Shown: positions 37,014-46,038, counted from the stretch's first letter. The stretch is 64,000 bases of DNA from Oceaniglobus roseus (GCF_002869745.1 NZ_PNOS01000015.1:26626-90625), one strand, 5' to 3'. Numbers and translations are program-made. Notes: generated by a model not told the origin, from the sequence alone.

Positions 37014-38108
37014 TCATTCCGCGGCCTCCCCCGATGCCGAAGACGCCGCCGCGGCCTCCCGGCGCAGCTTGCGGATCAGCTCGAGCTCGGACTGGAAATC
37101 GACGTAGTGGGGCAGCTTGATGTGCTCGAGGAACCCCGTCGCCTGGATGTTGTCGGAATGGTAGAGTACGAATTCCTCGTCCTGCGCCGGGGCGCCCACG
37201 TCGTCCTCGCCCAGCTCCTTCCAGCGCAGCGCCCGGTCCACCAGCGCCATCGAGATCGCCTTCCGCTCGGTCATCCCGAAGACCAGGCCATAGCCGCGGG
37301 TGAACTGCGGCGGCTCGGTCCGGCTGCCGCGGAACTGGTTCACCGTCTCGCATTCCGTCACCGTGATCTCGCCGATCTCGACCGAGAACCCCAGCTCGGG
37401 GATCTCCATCTCGACCGGGACCGTCCCGATCCTCAGCTCCGCGACGAAGGCATGGCTGCGCGCGTAGCCCCGCTGGGTCGAATAGGCCATCCCGAGGATG
37501 AATCCCTCGTCGCCACGGGTCAGCGCCTGGAGCCGCAGCGCCCTTTCGGCGGGCAGCTCCAGCGGGCTGCGGGTCAGGTCCGGGGGGGTGTCGGCGCCTT
37601 CGGGTTCGGGCTGGATCAGGCCCTCGCGGTCGAGGAAGGACATGATGTGCGGCGTCGCCTCCTGCCGTGCCTCCGCCTCGGCGGGGGCGGACACCTCGCC
37701 GTCGGCGGCCAGCTTGAAGTCCAGCAGGCGGTGCGTGTAGTCGAAGGTGGGCCCCAGCACCTGCCCCCCGGGCGCGTCCTTGAACGTCGCCGACACCCGC
37801 CGGTCGCAGGCCATGGCGCCGGTGTCGAGGGGTGCGGAGCCGCCGAAGCGGGGGAGGGTGGTGCGGTAGGCACGGATCAGGAAGATCGCCTCGATCAGGT
37901 CGCCCCGCGCCTGCTTGATCGCCAGCGCCGCGAGGTCGGGATCGTAAAGCGAGCCCTCGGCCATCACCCGGTTCACCGCAAGCGACATCTGCTCGCGGAT
38001 CTGCGCCACCGTAAGCTCGGGCACCGCCCTGTCGCCGCGCCGTTCCTCGGCGAGCCAGGCATGGGCGTTGTCGATGGCGCGCTCGCCCCCCTTCACCGCG
38101 ACATACAT
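37014..38108 (-). CDS. phnI: C-P lyase core subunit, ribosyl transfer
   Basis: 364-residue PhnI, the nucleosidase subunit that, with PhnG, H and L, places phosphonate on the ribose of ATP. MYVAVKGGERAIDNAHAWL and YARSHAFVAELRIG are hallmark segments; YHSDNIQATGFLEHIKLPHYVDFQ near the C-terminus is conserved. Overlaps phnH by one base. In most loci phnJ follows directly; here a DUF559 gene intervenes. Confidence 0.93.
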   Translation of the reverse strand: MYVAVKGGERAIDNAHAWLAEERRGDRAVPELTVAQIREQMSLAVNRVMAEGSLYDPDLAALAIKQARGDLIEAIFLIRAYRTTLPRFGGSAPLDTGAMACDRRVSATFKDAPGGQVLGPTFDYTHRLLDFKLAADGEVSAPAEAEARQEATPHIMSFLDREGLIQPEPEGADTPPDLTRSPLELPAERALRLQALTRGDEGFILGMAYSTQRGYARSHAFVAELRIGTVPVEMEIPELGFSVEIGEITVTECETVNQFRGSRTEPPQFTRGYGLVFGMTERKAISMALVDRALRWKELGEDDVGAPAQDEEFVLYHSDNIQATGFLEHIKLPHYVDFQSELELIRKLRREAAAASSASGEAAE

Positions 38109-38668
38109 CAGGACACCTTCGTGCTGCGCGGCAGCGCCGCCAGGCGGTCGCCGCAGGTGAAGACGAAGTCCAGCCCGAGGGGGAACAGGCGCGCATTCTC
38201 GCGGAACGCCGCGAGGTCGGGCAGGGACAGGCGGGCGGTGCCGACAATGCCGGGACCGGCGAGGGTTGCGCCTTCGGGGTCCAGCCGGTCGACCTCGACG
38301 ATCAGGGTCGCCGAGCGGTCGGGGTATTCGGATGTGCCAAGTGGAAGATCGGCCAGCGGCAGCGCGTCCCAGGGCCCGAGGGCGAACATGGCGCCCGCGG
38401 CCGGGCAGAGGGGCGCGGCGGTGTGGAAGGCGATCCACTCCCGCACCTGTGGCAGGGCATGGGAAGGCGCGAGGAACAGCGGCGTGTCGGGGTCGCAGAG
38501 CGTCAGCAGCACCACGCCCGCCGCCGCCGACAGCGGGGCGGGGGGCCGCGCGCCCGCGACGGTCACGATCTCGCCCGGCCGTGCCATCGCCGTCATCACC
38601 GCGCGAAAGGCATGGGCCGCGTCGCGCGGCCCGTCGCCGAAGCCGCCTTCCAGGGTTGCCGCCTGCAT
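38108..38668 (-). CDS. phnH: C-P lyase core subunit PhnH
   Basis: 186-residue structural subunit. N-terminus GGFGDGPRDAAHAFRAVMTAMARPG and the VLLTLCDPDTPLFL stretch are typical. Overlaps phnG and phnI by one base each (TGATG). Confidence 0.9.
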   Translation of the reverse strand: MQAATLEGGFGDGPRDAAHAFRAVMTAMARPGEIVTVAGARPPAPLSAAAGVVLLTLCDPDTPLFLAPSHALPQVREWIAFHTAAPLCPAAGAMFALGPWDALPLADLPLGTSEYPDRSATLIVEVDRLDPEGATLAGPGIVGTARLSLPDLAAFRENARLFPLGLDFVFTCGDRLAALPRSTKVS

Positions 38669-39123
38669 CAGTCCTCTCCCCTGACCATGGTGAAGAACTC
38701 CACCTTCGTCGCCGCCGCCTTCGCCGCGCGCGTGTCCTTGCGGCGGTGCGCGTCCTCGCGCAGGGGCGCCAGCACCGCCGTCTCGACCCGCTCCGCCGCG
38801 CCGGTCTGCATCAGCGCGTCGACCAGCGCGGCGATCCTGGCCTTGCCGCCGTCGCGCCCCTGCACATAGCCGTGCCCGACCGTCCCGCAGGAGAGCTTCA
38901 CCGAGCAGCGGGTGACCGTCATCTCGCCGAGGTTGAAGGGTGCGCCCACGGCCCCCGCACGGCCGCGCACCATGACGCTGCCGATCTCGGGCCCGCGCAG
39001 GACGACATGGTCGGGCGCCAGCCCCGCGGCACCCCAGGCCGTAGCCAGATTCGCGGCGGGGGCCTTGGCCAGCAGGCCCATCCAGGCCTTGCGGGCAGCG
39101 ACTGTATCGGCGGTTCCAGTCAT
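38668..39123 (-). CDS. phnG: C-P lyase core subunit PhnG
   Basis: 151-residue subunit; FNLGEMTVTRCSVKL and GHGYVQGRDGGKARIAALVD are family motifs. First gene of the phnGHI-DUF559-JKLN operon; divergent from phnF. Confidence 0.9.
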   Translation of the reverse strand: MTGTADTVAARKAWMGLLAKAPAANLATAWGAAGLAPDHVVLRGPEIGSVMVRGRAGAVGAPFNLGEMTVTRCSVKLSCGTVGHGYVQGRDGGKARIAALVDALMQTGAAERVETAVLAPLREDAHRRKDTRAAKAAATKVEFFTMVRGED

Positions 39124-39143
39124 CTGGACACCTTCGGCGAATT

Positions 39144-39167
39144 CCTATACAACTAGACAAATCATAC
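39144..39167. promoter_or_regulatory. phnG / phnF divergent promoter, candidate PhnF operator
   Basis: AT-rich stretch within the 96-bp gap: CCTATACAACTAGACAAATC. Read from the other strand it gives TTGTCTAGTTGTATAG, resembling the two short half-sites used by HutC-type GntR regulators. Position midway between the two genes supports autoregulation. Confidence 0.45.
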
Positions 39168-39219
39168 CCCCGGGGCGGGCAAAGGCCAAGCCCCCCAAGC
39201 GTGAAACTTTGATGACGGC

Positions 39220-39933
39220 ATGACGCGCACCCCGATCTGGCAGGCGATTTCCGACAGCCTGCGCACCGACATCGCCGACGGCCACTATGCGCCGGGCGAC
39301 CGCCTGCCGACCGAGGCGGCGCTTTCGGCGCGGTTCGGCGTGAACCGGCACACGGTGCGCCGCGCGCTTGCTGCCCTGGCCGAGGCCGGACTGGTCCATC
39401 CCCGGCGCGGCGCGGGCGTCTTCGTCACCCTCAGGCCGACCGACTATCCGATCGGGCGGCGGGTGCGGTTCCGCCAGAACCTTGCCGCGGCGGGGCGGAT
39501 CCCGGCGAAGACCATCCTCGCACTCGAGACCCGCGCCGGCGACGCGCGCGAGACAGAGGCGCTGCGCCTGCCCGAAGGCGCTGCGGTCCACGCCTACGAG
39601 GGTCTTTCGCTGGCCGACGGCCTTCCGATCGCGGTCTTCACCAGCGTCTTTCCCGCCGACCGCTTCCCGACCCTGCCGAGGGATCTGGAGGAGACGCTGT
39701 CGGTCACCGAAGCGCTCGCCCGGGGCGGAGTCGCCGATTACACCCGCGCCTCCACCCGGCTCGACGCCCGGCCCGCCTCGGCCACGCAGGCGCTGCACCT
39801 GAGGTGCGCGGAGAATGCGCCGCTGCTGCGCACGGTGGGGATCAACGTCGACCCCGAGGGCGTGCCGGTGGAATACGGGCGGACGTGGTTCGCGGGCGAC
39901 CGGGTGACGCTGACCGTGGGCGATTGTGGATAA
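39220..39933 (+). CDS. phnF: GntR-family (HutC type) phosphonate regulator
   Basis: 237-residue regulator. The winged helix is at about 5-70 (YAPGDRLPTEAALSARFGVN, then RHTVRRALAALAEAGLV); the C-terminal UTRA effector domain follows. The position beside phnG is that of PhnF. Probably represses the C-P lyase operon and perhaps the phnM-like gene 82 bp downstream. Confidence 0.88.
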   Translation: MTRTPIWQAISDSLRTDIADGHYAPGDRLPTEAALSARFGVNRHTVRRALAALAEAGLVHPRRGAGVFVTLRPTDYPIGRRVRFRQNLAAAGRIPAKTILALETRAGDARETEALRLPEGAAVHAYEGLSLADGLPIAVFTSVFPADRFPTLPRDLEETLSVTEALARGGVADYTRASTRLDARPASATQALHLRCAENAPLLRTVGINVDPEGVPVEYGRTWFAGDRVTLTVGDCG

Positions 39934-40015
39934 TTCGCACGATCCTGGGGATAACGTTACATTCCTGACGCATCGCGCAGGCAGGATGGCCTGAAACCCA
40001 GCGGGCAGGCCAGCG

Positions 40016-41212
40016 ATGACTCCTCCGATCGACCCCCTTCGCCTTTGCGGCGCAACCTGCCTTCGCGACGGCCGCCTCTCGCGCGACGACATCGCCGTTG
40101 TCGAGGGGCGGCTGGCCGAGGGCGGGGCCGGCGCGCCCGCGCTGGATCTCTCGGGCTACCTCCTGCTGCCCGGCATCGTCGACCTCCACGGCGATGCGTT
40201 CGAGCGGCACCTCGCGCCGCGCCCCTCCGCCCCCTTCCCCCCCGCCATGGGCCTGGCCGGGGTCGACCGGGACGCGGCGGCCAGCGGCGTTACCACCGCC
40301 TTCCTCGCGCAGAGCTGGTCCTGGGAGGGCGGCAGCCGCGGCCCCGACGCGGCCGAGCGGTTCCTGGCCGAGCTGGAGGCCCACCGCCCCGCCGCGCTGA
40401 CGGACCTTCAGGTGCAGCTGCGCTGCGAGACGCACACGCCCGAGACGGAGGAACGGCTGGTCGCCGCCCTGCGCCGCTTCAGCGTGCGCTATGTGGTCTT
40501 CAACAACCACCTCCCCGAGGCGCTGGAAATGGCCGAGGAGACCCCGGCCGCCTTCGCCGCATGGGCGGCGCGCACGCAGCGCAGTCCCGAGGCGTTCCGC
40601 GAGGTGGTGCGGGCCCACCTGGCCCTTGCGCCTCAGGTGCCGCGGTATCTCTGCAACCTCGCCACCGTCTTCGACAACCTGGGCGTGACATATGGCAGCC
40701 ACGACGATCCGGATGCGCGGACAAGGGACTATTTCGGCATGATCGGCGCGAAGATCTGCGAATTCCCGACCCGCGCCGCCCCGGCCTTGCAGGCGAAGGT
40801 GTTCGGCAACCCGGTGCTGATGGGGGCGCCGAACGTGGTGCGCGGGCAATCGCAGACGGGCAACATCCCGGCGCTCGCGCTGATCCGCGAGGGGCTCTGC
40901 GATGCGCTGGTGTCCGATTACCACTACCCGGCGCTCGCCGCCGCGGCCTTCCGTCTGTCGGACTTGGGGGTGATGCCGCTGGCCGAGGCCTGGGCGATGA
41001 TCTCGACCGTGCCCGCCCGTCTCCTCGGGCTGAAGGACCGGGGGCGGATCGCGCCGGGGCTCAGGGCCGACCTGACTTTGGTCCATGCGGAGACGCGCCG
41101 GATCGAGGGCACGCTGGCGGCGGGCCGCTGGTCGTGGCTCAGCGGCGATCTGGCGGGGCGGCTGTCGCGCCTTCGTCCGCAGGCGCTGCCGACGGCCCAC
41201 GCGGCGGAGTAG
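40016..41212 (+). CDS. phnM: PhnM-like amidohydrolase (copy 2)
   Basis: 398-residue paralogue of PhnM. DLHGDAFERHLAPRP, YGSHDDPDAR, GAPNVVRGQSQTGN and VSDYHYP match the PhnM metal site, but the SMMDHTPGQRQF segment of copy 1 is replaced by VVFNNHLPEA, and HHIHLRAE by LQVQLRCE. It may act on the same or a related ribosyl phosphonate. Same strand as phnF. Its 3' end overlaps the convergent transferase gene by 74 bp. Confidence 0.83.
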   Translation: MTPPIDPLRLCGATCLRDGRLSRDDIAVVEGRLAEGGAGAPALDLSGYLLLPGIVDLHGDAFERHLAPRPSAPFPPAMGLAGVDRDAAASGVTTAFLAQSWSWEGGSRGPDAAERFLAELEAHRPAALTDLQVQLRCETHTPETEERLVAALRRFSVRYVVFNNHLPEALEMAEETPAAFAAWAARTQRSPEAFREVVRAHLALAPQVPRYLCNLATVFDNLGVTYGSHDDPDARTRDYFGMIGAKICEFPTRAAPALQAKVFGNPVLMGAPNVVRGQSQTGNIPALALIREGLCDALVSDYHYPALAAAAFRLSDLGVMPLAEAWAMISTVPARLLGLKDRGRIAPGLRADLTLVHAETRRIEGTLAAGRWSWLSGDLAGRLSRLRPQALPTAHAAE

Positions 41213-41828
41213 TCCCGGCGTATTTCCCGAGGAAGGCCGCCGCGCCGAGGGTGCGGAAGTCGTCCAGCGCCGCGCGCAGGCTGTCGTGCGGCCAGTCCCA
41301 CCACGCCAGCGCGATCAGCCCCTCGGCGATCTCCGGCGCGAAGCGCGGGCGCAGCGGCACCGCCGGGATTCCGGCGACGATGGTGTAGGGCGGCACGTCC
41401 TTCGTCACGATCGCCCCGCCCGCCACGACCGAGCCGTGGCCCAGCGTCACCTCGGGACGGATCTGAGCGCCGTGGCCGATCCAGGTGTCGTGCCCGATCA
41501 CCGCGCGGCGGGACCGTCGATGCGCGAACCAGGCCTCGTCATGGGTTGCGTCGTCGAAATAGTCGGCCGAGCGGTAGTGGAAGTGGTGCAGGCTGGCTTT
41601 TTCCATCGGGTGATCGGTGGCGCCGATTCTGACGAAGCTCGCGATATTGGCGAACTTGCCGACCTCGGCGTTGGCGATGTCGGCGTAACGGTCGCAGTAG
41701 GAATAGTCGCCGATCACGGAGTGGGCCAGACGGCTGCCCCGTCCGATCTCGACATAGTGGCCGAACCGGGTGTCCACGATCTCGCAATCCGGGTGCAGGA
41801 AGGGTTCATTCTCGCTCAGTCGCGCCAT
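41139..41828 (-). CDS. Phosphonate-locus hexapeptide-repeat acetyltransferase
   Basis: 229-residue left-handed beta-helix protein of the acyltransferase family found with phn genes. Hexapeptide repeats run from about residue 20 to 160 (VEIGRGSRLAHSVIGDYS, IGHDTWIGHGAQIRPEVTLG). It ends the phnCDE1E2 direction of transcription. The last 25 residues are encoded antisense to the phnM copy 2 end. Could acetylate an aminophosphonate; not shown. Confidence 0.82.
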   Translation of the reverse strand: MARLSENEPFLHPDCEIVDTRFGHYVEIGRGSRLAHSVIGDYSYCDRYADIANAEVGKFANIASFVRIGATDHPMEKASLHHFHYRSADYFDDATHDEAWFAHRRSRRAVIGHDTWIGHGAQIRPEVTLGHGSVVAGGAIVTKDVPPYTIVAGIPAVPLRPRFAPEIAEGLIALAWWDWPHDSLRAALDDFRTLGAAAFLGKYAGTTPPRGPSAAPADEGATAAPPDRR

Positions 41829-41870
41829 GGGCTTCTTCTTTGCAAATGTACTCAGGTTCCGACGTCCGCC

Positions 41871-43178
41871 TCAGGCGCCGCCGCCGGTGATGAGGCGCCG
41901 TCTCAGCCAGCCCGACACCGTGTCCATCGCCATCACCATGAGCACGATCAGCACGATGTAATAGCTCACTTCCTCCCAGTCCTTCTGGGTGATGATCGCC
42001 TGCGTCAGCAGAAGCCCGATGCCGCCCCCGGTGATCGCCCCGATGATGGTCGCGGACCGGGTGTTAGATTCGAGATAGTACAGCACCTGGCTCAGCAGCA
42101 CCGGGGTGATTTGCGGGATCACACCGAAGCGGTAGCGCTGGAGCGGCTTTGCGCCGGTCGATGTCACGCCCTCGATCTGCTTGCCGTCGACGTTTTCCAG
42201 CGCTTCCGAGAACATCTTGCCGAAGGAACCGGTGTCGGTCAGCAGGATGGCGAGCGATCCGGTCAGCGGTCCGGGGCCGAAGGCGCGGGAGAGGACGATG
42301 GTCCAGATCAGCCCGTCGACGCCCCGGAGGAAGTCGAACACCCGCCGCGCGGCGAAGCGCAGGGCGCCGAGGGGGGCGAAGTTCTTCGCCGCGAGGAAGC
42401 CGAGGGGCAGGGCGATGATCGCCGCCCCGAAGGTGCCGAGGAAGGCCATCAGCACCGTCTCGACCAGCGCCCAGGCCACGTCGCCGTGCCGCCACATGCT
42501 GTTGGTCCAGAAGTCGGACAGGATCGCGCCCGCCTCGCCGTCCATCGCCCGCGATGCGAGCTCGCCCCAGCCCATCGCGTGATAGGGGGAGTCGAGGGTG
42601 AAGAAGAACAGCTCCCACCCCAGGGCATAGCGGAACACCTCGGCGCGGTTGCGGGTGACGGTCAGGCGGCCCGCATCGGTGGTGACGGCCAGCCGGTTCT
42701 TCGAGACGCTGATCCAGTCCGGCACCGGGCCCGGCGGCAGTTCGGCGTCGACGCCGCCGCGGCCGGGAGTCGTGACGATCCGGCCATAACCGGGAATGTC
42801 GTAGGTCACGGCTTCGGCCCCGAAGGTCACGACATGGCCCTTGCCGAGGTCGATCACCGTGTCGCCGTCCGCGCCTTCGGGCAACGTCACCCAGGCCGGC
42901 GCGGTGCCGGGGGCGTACTGGCCCTTGCGCTCGCCCTCGATGGCGATCTCGACCGAGGCGTCGCGGTTGTCGCGGGTGACGTGGGTCTTGTAGCTGTAGG
43001 TGTCGCGGACCAGCGTGGCGGCATTGGCAAGGCTCACCCGCTCGCCGAGGCCGGCGATGTCGAAGGCGACGAAGACATAGGCGAGATAGGCCAGCACCAG
43101 CCCGGGCAGCGCGAAAGACAGCAGGCGCTTGCGGGCGAAGCGGGCGGAGATGGCGGTGTGCAGGGTCGCGTCGGTCAC
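41871..43178 (-). CDS. phnE2: Phosphonate ABC transporter permease, long form
   Basis: 435-residue permease. After the first helix (about 20-45) comes a periplasmic insert of about 160 residues, rich in beta-type sequence, before the usual five-helix PhnE core (from about 230). The core loop KPLQRYRFGVIPQITPVLLS is typical. Partners the shorter PhnE1 just upstream, overlapping it by four bases. Confidence 0.86.
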   Translation of the reverse strand: MTDATLHTAISARFARKRLLSFALPGLVLAYLAYVFVAFDIAGLGERVSLANAATLVRDTYSYKTHVTRDNRDASVEIAIEGERKGQYAPGTAPAWVTLPEGADGDTVIDLGKGHVVTFGAEAVTYDIPGYGRIVTTPGRGGVDAELPPGPVPDWISVSKNRLAVTTDAGRLTVTRNRAEVFRYALGWELFFFTLDSPYHAMGWGELASRAMDGEAGAILSDFWTNSMWRHGDVAWALVETVLMAFLGTFGAAIIALPLGFLAAKNFAPLGALRFAARRVFDFLRGVDGLIWTIVLSRAFGPGPLTGSLAILLTDTGSFGKMFSEALENVDGKQIEGVTSTGAKPLQRYRFGVIPQITPVLLSQVLYYLESNTRSATIIGAITGGGIGLLLTQAIITQKDWEEVSYYIVLIVLMVMAMDTVSGWLRRRLITGGGA

Positions 43179-44059
43179 AGCATGGCCTCCCCGCGCCGCG
43201 CGCCGTGGGTCAGGCGGTCGCGGGCGATGCTTGAAATCTGGTCGACGACGACGATGGTCAGGAACAGCAGCAGGAAGATCGCCGCCGCCTCGTCGAACTT
43301 GCCCTGGCCCCAGCTCATCGTGTTGCGAAGGTCATAGCCGATGCCCCCCGCGCCGACGAAGCCGAGGATGGCGGAGGCGCGGATGTTGATCTCGAACCTC
43401 AGCAGCGCGTAGCTGAGGTAATTCGGCGCTACCTGCGGGATCACCCCGAGCCACATCCGCTGGGTCCAGTTGGCGCCGACCGATTCCAGCCCCTCCACCG
43501 GCTTCAGCGAGGCGTTCTCGTTCACCTCCGAGAACAGCTTGCCGAGCGCGCCGACCGTGTGCAGCGCGATGGCGATCATCGCGGGCACCGGCCCGCCGCC
43601 GAGGAGGTAGATCAGCACCAGCGCGATCACGATCTCGGGCACCGCGCGCAGGATGTCGAGCACCCGGCGCAGCGGCCCGACGGCCCAGCCCACCGGCGCG
43701 AGGCCGCGGGTGACGAGCAGCGACATGACGAGCCCCGCCATGGCCCCGATCAGGGTCGAGGCGGCGGCGATGTTCAGCGTCTCGATCAGCGAGGGGAGGT
43801 ATTTCAGCAGGTAGCCCGGCAGCAGGTGCGCCCGCTCCCACGCCTCTCCGATCACGTCCGCCGGGAAGTCGAGGATGTTGTGCAGCCCGTCCCAGAAGCC
43901 GCCGGCGTTGCGCGCATCCGCCGTGACGAAACCGCCGACCAGCAGCACCGCGAACAGCACGCCCAGCACCAGGTTCGCCAGCCGCTTCGCCCTGACCTCG
44001 GCCAGGTAGGTTTCGCGGATGCCGCGCACCCGTGGCGCCGCGCCGGTGATTTCTGCCAT
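43175..44059 (-). CDS. phnE1: Phosphonate ABC transporter permease, short form
   Basis: 294-residue PhnE. The contact region VGANWTQRMWLGVIPQVAPN and the final GIGYDLRNTMSWGQ are family features. AGAGGG precedes the ATG at 44059; an upstream open extension runs through the intergenic hairpin and was rejected. Confidence 0.88.
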   Translation of the reverse strand: MAEITGAAPRVRGIRETYLAEVRAKRLANLVLGVLFAVLLVGGFVTADARNAGGFWDGLHNILDFPADVIGEAWERAHLLPGYLLKYLPSLIETLNIAAASTLIGAMAGLVMSLLVTRGLAPVGWAVGPLRRVLDILRAVPEIVIALVLIYLLGGGPVPAMIAIALHTVGALGKLFSEVNENASLKPVEGLESVGANWTQRMWLGVIPQVAPNYLSYALLRFEINIRASAILGFVGAGGIGYDLRNTMSWGQGKFDEAAAIFLLLFLTIVVVDQISSIARDRLTHGARRGEAML

Positions 44060-44083
44060 CCCTCTGCCCCCGGGGGTAAGACA

Positions 44084-44112
44084 GCGGGTCCCCGGAGGCT
44101 CCGGGGACCCGC
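44084..44112 (-). promoter_or_regulatory. Intercistronic hairpin between phnD and phnE1
   Basis: Perfect 13-bp stem (GCGGGTCCCCGGA at 44084-44096, partner 44100-44112), 3-nt loop, 23 bp after the phnD stop. The most stable-looking hairpin in the window. Placed to protect phnD mRNA or attenuate phnE. Confidence 0.65.
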
Positions 44113-44135
44113 GAAAGCCTGCGATCAGGCCGCGA

Positions 44136-45041
44136 TCAGTTGGATTCGGCCTTCCGGGCCTCGATGATCGAGAGGTAGGCGTCGTGGGTGATCGGCTGGA
44201 ATCCCAGCGTCTCGCCCGCCGCGACGCCATAGGCGCAGTCCGCGTCCTTCTCGATCAGACCCTCGACCAGGTCGACCATCGTGGTCTTCACGTCCTCGGG
44301 CAGATCCTTGCGCAGCACGACGGGGCCTTCCGGGATCGGCTTCGAGCGCCAGATCTCGACCAGGTCGTTCATGTCGACGAGGCCCGCATCCACGGCCTTC
44401 CTGAGCGCGCCGGAGTTGTAGCCGTCTTCCCAGTTGCCCTGGCCGTCGGCCCAGGTCACGCCGCCGTCGACGTCACCGTTGTTCACCGCGACGATGGTCT
44501 GCTCGTGGCCGCCGGTGAAGACGACCTCGCCGAAATAGTCGCCGTTCTCCATTGAGGCGCCGGTTTCCTGCGGGATCTCGATCGAGGGGATCAGGTAGCC
44601 CGAGGTCGAGTTCGGATCGCCGAAGCCGAACTTCTTGCCCTTCATGTCCTCGAGCGAGGTGATGCCGCTGTCCTTCCGGGCGAAGCCGATGGAGTGGTAG
44701 CCGTAGGAGCCGTCGAGGTTGACCTTCACCAGCACCGGTTCGACCGCCTCGGGGTCCTGGAGATAGACGGCGGCATAGCCCGAGGCGCCGAGCCAGGCCA
44801 TGTCGAGCGTGCCGCCGAGCAGGCCCTGGATCACGCCGTTGTAGTCGGCGGGCGCGAAGAGCTTGGTCGGCACGCCAAGCGCCTCTTCGGTGTATTTCCG
44901 CAGGCACTCGTTCGAGTTCAGGCGGTCCTGCGCGTTCTCGCCGCCCAGAAGGCCGATGCGGAACTCGGTGATCTCCTGCGCGGTGGCGGAGGCGGCGGTG
45001 AGGGCGGTGGTCGCCAGCACGGCGGCAAGCAGCGTTTTCAT
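44136..45041 (-). CDS. phnD: Phosphonate ABC transporter, periplasmic binding protein
   Basis: 301-residue PhnD with a signal peptide ending SATAQ (about residue 22). LGGENAQDRLNSNECLRKYTEEAL opens the mature protein; FGDPNSTSGYLIPS is the family phosphonate-binding loop. 63 bp after phnC. Confidence 0.91.
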   Translation of the reverse strand: MKTLLAAVLATTALTAASATAQEITEFRIGLLGGENAQDRLNSNECLRKYTEEALGVPTKLFAPADYNGVIQGLLGGTLDMAWLGASGYAAVYLQDPEAVEPVLVKVNLDGSYGYHSIGFARKDSGITSLEDMKGKKFGFGDPNSTSGYLIPSIEIPQETGASMENGDYFGEVVFTGGHEQTIVAVNNGDVDGGVTWADGQGNWEDGYNSGALRKAVDAGLVDMNDLVEIWRSKPIPEGPVVLRKDLPEDVKTTMVDLVEGLIEKDADCAYGVAAGETLGFQPITHDAYLSIIEARKAESN

Positions 45042-45104
45042 CTGGTGTGTCTCACTCTTCGTTTGCGCCCCCGGGGGGGCTTCTGGGGTGTCTTCGGGAA
45101 GGGA

Positions 45105-45923
45105 TCAGGCCGGGGCGACCTGCCGCGCGGGCAGGGGATCGCGGTCCAGCGCGCCGATCTCGGTCGAGGTCGCGGCCTCGGAGAAGCCCGCGTCGGCGCC
45201 GTAGATGTCGCGGGCGACGCCGCTGGTCAGCTGGCCGGGCGTGCCGTCGAAGACGATCCGCCCGTCGCGCATGCCGATCACCCGGTCGCAGTAGCGCCGC
45301 GCGGTGTCCAGCGTGTGGAGGTTCGCGATCACGGTGCGCCCGTCCTCGTCATGGATCCGGCGCAGCGCCTGCATCACGACCTGCGCGTTCATCGGGTCGA
45401 GAGAGGCGATGGGTTCGTCGGCGAGGATGATCCGCGGATCCTGCATCAGCGCCCGCGCGATGGCGACGCGCTGCTGCTGTCCGCCCGACAGCGCCTCGGC
45501 CCGTTTCGGGGCGTGTTCGGCAATGCCGAGCCGGTCCAGGATGTCGATCGCCCGCTCGATGTCCTCCTGCGGGAACAGGTTGAACATCGTGGTAAAGGTC
45601 GAGCGGCGGTTCAGCGTGCCGTGCAGCACGTTCGACACCACGTCCATCCGCGGCACCAGGTTGAACTGCTGGAAGATCATCGCGCACTGGGACTGCCAGC
45701 TGCGCCTGGCGGCGCCGCGCAGGCGGGTCACGTTGAGGTCGTCGAACAGGATCTCGCCCGACGTCGCCTCGGTCAGGCAGTTCAGCATCCTGAGCAGGGT
45801 GGACTTGCCCGCCCCCGAACGCCCGATGATGCCGATCATCATCGGCCGGTTGACGCTCAGCGTCGCGCGGTCGACCGCGACATTGGCTCCGAAACGCTTG
45901 GTCAGCGCGGTGATCTTCAGCAT
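45105..45923 (-). CDS. phnC: Phosphonate ABC transporter, ATP-binding protein
   Basis: 272-residue ATPase: [61 protein letters not shown] and NLHTLDTAR are the PhnC forms of the ABC motifs. First gene of the phnCDE1E2-transferase operon. Confidence 0.91.
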   Translation of the reverse strand: MLKITALTKRFGANVAVDRATLSVNRPMMIGIIGRSGAGKSTLLRMLNCLTEATSGEILFDDLNVTRLRGAARRSWQSQCAMIFQQFNLVPRMDVVSNVLHGTLNRRSTFTTMFNLFPQEDIERAIDILDRLGIAEHAPKRAEALSGGQQQRVAIARALMQDPRIILADEPIASLDPMNAQVVMQALRRIHDEDGRTVIANLHTLDTARRYCDRVIGMRDGRIVFDGTPGQLTSGVARDIYGADAGFSEAATSTEIGALDRDPLPARQVAPA

Positions 45924-45977
45924 CCTGCCATCCCCGTTTGTCGCGGGGATTTCTGGCGCCGTCCGGAGTCAGTGGTG

Positions 45978-46004
45978 TGTCAGAACGGTAAATGTTTTCT
46001 GACA
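45978..46004. promoter_or_regulatory. Inverted repeat upstream of phnC
   Basis: TGTCAGAA (45978-45985) and TTCTGACA (45997-46004) with an 11-bp AT-rich spacer, about 55 bp before phnC. The TGTCA halves recall Pho boxes, but those are direct repeats. Candidate operator for phosphate or phosphonate control. Confidence 0.45.
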
Positions 46005-46038
46005 ATCCGCCCGGTCGCGCCCGCTGCTTCGGACGCCT

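Noticed and set aside
45978..46004. Canonical Pho box before phnC
   Set aside because: Pho boxes are direct repeats of about 11-bp period; here the TGTCA halves are inverted.
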